Assembly (NCBI GenBank): GCA_032718475.1
Contig: JAUCBJ010006776.1
Coordinates: forward strand, 1 to 28,284
Reading direction: 5' to 3'
Source of the DNA: Nemertoderma westbladi
Lineage: Eukaryota > Xenacoelomorpha > Nemertodermatida > Nemertodermatidae
Length of the DNA stretch: 28,284 bases
Shown: positions 25,532 through 28,284 of the stretch, in pieces
How the letters are laid out: the number at the start of each line of letters is the position of its first letter
Numbering within the stretch: position 1 is the first letter of the stretch
Program-made: the position numbers and the translations under genes
Notes under the pieces: model-generated
The model's database searches: none
What the model was told of the DNA's origin: nothing
What the model saw: only the letters and a program-made list of their open reading frames with translations

Positions 25532-27934
25532 ATGGCGCCATCCCAGCGCTGCTGCAAGTGTCGCAGCGGCTCTTGCCGAGGGTGCAAGTGTGCTTGTGCG
25601 GGAGTTCCCTGCTCCTCCTGCAAACCTCTGGAGCAGAACTCGTGCGCGAACGGGCCGAGCTCACCCGATCCAGACAGTCTCGCGATGCCCCCGAGGTACA
25701 GCGGTTCCGCGGGCCACGGGGTTCTCGACTATCTGGTATCCAACTCGCCCAGATGGAAAACGCGTCAAGCCACAGCGGACCTTGCGCATAACGGCTATGT
25801 AACCCCGGAAGTTATAAACTCAACCCTGGAGGAGCTCGACGACCTGATGGACCAGACTCTAACCCCAGGAGAATTCGATCCGGACTGCACATTGACCCCG
25901 CAAATTGGCGCTGGATCCCCGGCCCCCTCATCGGGTCCCCCAGTGTCGGTGACTTACCAGTCGGGTCCCCCAGTTCCAGGTGTCGGTTATTCCGTCCCAA
26001 CCAGTACGGATGTCGATTATCCCATCCCTACCAGTCCGGGTGTCGGTCATTCTGCCCCTACCAGTCCAGGAGTCGGTCATTCTGCCCCTACCAGTCCGGG
26101 TGTCGGTCATTCTGCCCCTGCCAGTCCGGGTGTCGGTCATTCTGTCCCTACCAGTCCGGGTGTCGGTCATTCTGCCCCTACCAGTCCAGGTGTCGGTTAT
26201 TCCGTCCCAACCAGTCCAGGTGTTGGTCAGTTGGTCCCCATCAGTCCGGGTGTCGGTCATTCTGTCCCTACCAGTCCGGGTGTCGGTCATTCTGCCCCTA
26301 CCAGTCCAGGTGTCGGTTATTCCGTCCCAACCAGTCCAGGTGTTGGTCAGTTGGTCCCCATCAGTCCGGGTGTCGGTCATTCTGCCCCTACCAGTCCGGG
26401 TGTCGGTCATTCTGCCCCTGCCAGTCCGGGTGTCGGTCATTCTGTCCCTACCAGTCCGGGTGTCGGTCATTCTGCCCCTACCAGTCCAGGTGTCGGTTAT
26501 TCCGTCCCAACCAGTCCAGGTGTTGGTCAGTTGGTCCCCATCAGTCCGGGTGTCGGTCATTCTGCCCCTACCAGTCCGGGTGTCGGTCATTCTGCCCCTG
26601 CCAGTCCGGGTGTCGGTCATTCTGTCCCTACCAGTCCGGGTGTCGGTCATTCTGCCCCTACCAGTCCAGGTGTCGGTTATTCCGTCCCAACCAGTCCAGG
26701 TGTTGGTCAGTTGGTCCCCATCAGTCCGGGTGTCGGTCATTCTGTCCCTACCAGTCCAGGTGTTGGTCAGTTGGTCCCCATCAGTCCAGGTGTCGGTTAT
26801 TCCGTCCCAACCAGTCCAGGTGTTGGTCAGTTGGTCCCCATCAGTCCGGGTGTCGGTCATTCTGTCCCTACCAGTCCGGGTGTCGGTCATTCTGCCCCTA
26901 CCAGTCCAGGTGTCGGTTATTCCGTCCCAACCAGTCCAGGTGTTGGTCAGTTGGTCCCCATCAGTCCGGGTGTCGGTCATTCTGCCCCTACCAGTCCGGG
27001 TGTCGGTCATTCTGCCCCTGCCAGTCCGGGTGTCGGTCATTCTGTCCCTACCAGTCCGGGTGTCGGTCATTCTGCCCCTACCAGTCCAGGTGTCGGTTAT
27101 TCCGTCCCAACCAGTCCAGGTGTTGGTCAGTTGGTCCCCATCAGTCCGGGTGTCGGTCATTCTGTCCCTACCAGTCCGGGTGTCGGTCATTCTGCCCCTA
27201 CCAGTCCAGGTGTCGGTTATTCCGTCCCAACCAGTCCAGGTGTTGGTCAGTTGGTCCCCATCAGTCCGGGTGTCGGTCATTCTGTCCCTACCAGTCCGGG
27301 TGTCGGTCATTCTGCCCCTACCAGTCCAGGTGTCGGTTATTCCGTCCCAACCAGTCCAGGTGTTGGTCAGTTGGTCCCCATCAGTCTGGGTGTCGGTTAT
27401 TCTGTCCCAACCAGTCCGGGTGTCGATTATCCCGTCCCTACCAGTCCGGGTGTCGGTCATTCTGCCCCTACCAGTCCAGGTGTCGGTTATTCCGTCCCAA
27501 CCAGTCCAGGTGTTGGTCAGTTGGTCCCCATCAGTCCGGGTGTCGGTCATTCTGTCCCTACCAGTCCGGGTGTCGGTCATTCTGCCCCTACCAGTCCAGG
27601 TGTCGGTTATTCCGTCCCAACCAGTCCAGGTGTTGGTCAGTTGGTCCCCATCAGTCCGGGTGTCGGTTATTCTGCCCAACCAGTCCGGGTGTCGGTTATT
27701 CTGTCCCAACCAGTCCGGGTGTCGATTATCCCGTCCCTACCAGTCTGGGTGTCGGTTATTCTGCCCAAACCAGTCCGGGTGTCGGTTATTCTGGCCCTAC
27801 CAGTCCGGGTGTCGGTTATTCCGTCCCAACCAGCCCAGGTGTCGGTCAGTCTGTCCCTATCAGTCAGGGTGTTGGTCTTTCTGCCCCTACCAGTCCGGGT
27901 GTCGGTTATTCAGTCCCAACCAGTCCGGGTATAA
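25532..27934 (+). CDS. Cysteine-rich head plus Pro/Gly decapeptide repeat protein
   Basis: The 800-codon frame starts at an ATG (ctacATGgcg). Residues 7-38 hold ten cysteines (7, 8, 10, 15, 18, 20, 22, 27, 30, 38) in a KCxxGxCxxCxC...GxxCxxC...C pattern, which I associate with putative zinc-binding heads of uncharacterised retroelement proteins in marine invertebrates. That link is from memory and weak. About 40-149 is unique sequence. From about 150 the protein is a tandem decapeptide of the type VGHSAPTSPG with variants VGYSVPTSPG and VGQLVPISPG, about 56 in-phase copies. One base is missing near 27675-27677 (about residue 715), so the last 85 residues are read in the wrong frame until a stop at 27932-27934. 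Without that break the decapeptide frame stays open to the window end. No function is assigned. There is no signal peptide or membrane segment. Confidence 0.55.
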   Translation: MAPSQRCCKCRSGSCRGCKCACAGVPCSSCKPLEQNSCANGPSSPDPDSLAMPPRYSGSAGHGVLDYLVSNSPRWKTRQATADLAHNGYVTPEVINSTLEELDDLMDQTLTPGEFDPDCTLTPQIGAGSPAPSSGPPVSVTYQSGPPVPGVGYSVPTSTDVDYPIPTSPGVGHSAPTSPGVGHSAPTSPGVGHSAPASPGVGHSVPTSPGVGHSAPTSPGVGYSVPTSPGVGQLVPISPGVGHSVPTSPGVGHSAPTSPGVGYSVPTSPGVGQLVPISPGVGHSAPTSPGVGHSAPASPGVGHSVPTSPGVGHSAPTSPGVGYSVPTSPGVGQLVPISPGVGHSAPTSPGVGHSAPASPGVGHSVPTSPGVGHSAPTSPGVGYSVPTSPGVGQLVPISPGVGHSVPTSPGVGQLVPISPGVGYSVPTSPGVGQLVPISPGVGHSVPTSPGVGHSAPTSPGVGYSVPTSPGVGQLVPISPGVGHSAPTSPGVGHSAPASPGVGHSVPTSPGVGHSAPTSPGVGYSVPTSPGVGQLVPISPGVGHSVPTSPGVGHSAPTSPGVGYSVPTSPGVGQLVPISPGVGHSVPTSPGVGHSAPTSPGVGYSVPTSPGVGQLVPISLGVGYSVPTSPGVDYPVPTSPGVGHSAPTSPGVGYSVPTSPGVGQLVPISPGVGHSVPTSPGVGHSAPTSPGVGYSVPTSPGVGQLVPISPGVGYSAQPVRVSVILSQPVRVSIIPSLPVWVSVILPKPVRVSVILALPVRVSVIPSQPAQVSVSLSLSVRVLVFLPLPVRVSVIQSQPVRV

Positions 27935-28284
27935 GTCAGTATGTCGGTCAGTCTGCCCCTGCCAGTCCGGGTGTCGGTCATTCTGCCCAAACCAGTCCGG
28001 GTGTCGGTTATTCTGGCCTTACCAGTCCGGGTGTCGGTTATTCCGTCCCAACCAGTCCGGGTATAAGTCAGTATGTCGGTCAGTCTGCCCCGACCAGTCC
28101 GGGTGTCGATTATCCCGTCCCTACCAGTCCGGGTGTCGATTATCCCGTCCCTACCAGTCCGGGTGTCGGTCATTCTGCCCAAACCAGTCCGGGTGTCGGT
28201 TATTCTGGCCCTACCAGTCCGGGTGTCGGTTATTCCGTCCCAACCAGTCCGGGTATAAGTCAGTATGTCGGTCAGTCTGCCCCG
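25981..28284 (+). repeat. 30-bp minisatellite with higher-order structure
   Basis: Tandem units of exactly 30 bp, of the form tgtcggtcattctgccccta followed by ccagtccggg, fill the region and run off the window end, giving roughly 75 units. Unit types are ordered: a 4-unit block (HSV, HSA, YSV, QLV as encoded; 120 bp) and a 6-unit block that adds two HSA-type units (180 bp). Exceptions are a 29-bp unit at 27661-27689 and, near the end, units carrying an extra 12 bases (tataagtcagta, at about 27931 and 28051, and again at about 28252). Because 30 is a multiple of 3 and the units lack stops, long spurious frames exist on the other strand. Confidence 0.95.

Noticed and set aside
25928-27709. 593-codon open frame on the minus strand across the repeat array (TDTRTGRDRM-type repeat)
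   Set aside because: It is the complement of a stop-free 30-bp repeat; any such repeat gives several long open frames. It lacks the unique head that the plus-strand frame has.
25981-27934. Elastin or silk gene
   Set aside because: PGVG occurs, but the decapeptide with conserved His/Tyr/Gln positions is not the elastin or spidroin repeat, and there is no signal peptide.
25981-28284. CRISPR-like array
   Set aside because: The 30-bp periodic units have no unique spacers; it is a tandem minisatellite in an animal-type genome.

Overview
The window reads as transposon-dense, AT-rich, non-coding DNA from an animal genome. There is no operon logic and no ribosome binding sites. Every recognisable protein belongs to a metazoan-type mobile element: a PHD-finger/endonuclease/reverse-transcriptase non-LTR retrotransposon, a CACTA/Transposase_21-like relic and a BEL/Pao retroelement. 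Short motifs such as taggcct and accggt recur. A marine invertebrate is my best guess, with low confidence. No convincing host gene was found.

Layout. 1-4660 is repeat-rich non-coding DNA: a 131-bp dispersed repeat with a second copy at 14101, long G/C homopolymers, and a foldback repeat complex at 3281-4143 whose core has a second copy at 12357-12868. 4660-5442 and 10155-10540 are the two halves of one decayed CACTA-like transposase gene on the plus strand. It is split by a full-length non-LTR retrotransposon on the minus strand (5443-10149; ORF1 8636-10045, ORF2 5700-8663) flanked by a 5-bp target duplication, gcttg. 10541-14500 is again repeat-rich and non-coding.

From about 14.5 kb a BEL/Pao-type retroelement dominates. 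Tandem repeats in the leader (2 x 290 bp, then about 2.2 x 120 bp) are followed by a gag-like ORF (16421-18382), a second ORF with DUF1759, zinc knuckles, protease and the start of RT (18389-21442), and a third with RT, RNase H and integrase (21488-24598). The three ORFs share one reading frame and are separated only by two TGA codons. No matching pair of LTRs was found in the window.

The right end (25532 to the window edge) is a short cysteine-rich protein head running into a minisatellite of 30-bp units. The units are ordered into 4-unit and 6-unit higher-order repeats, encode a Pro/Gly decapeptide, and continue past the window. Twin perfect TGACGTCA palindromes lie just upstream.

The most rewarding points are the UGA-CGG junction with a possible stem-loop in the BEL element, a cluster of consensus splice-donor sequences inside its second ORF, the ORF2 of the non-LTR element that has no ATG, the clean nested insertion, and the coding higher-order minisatellite.
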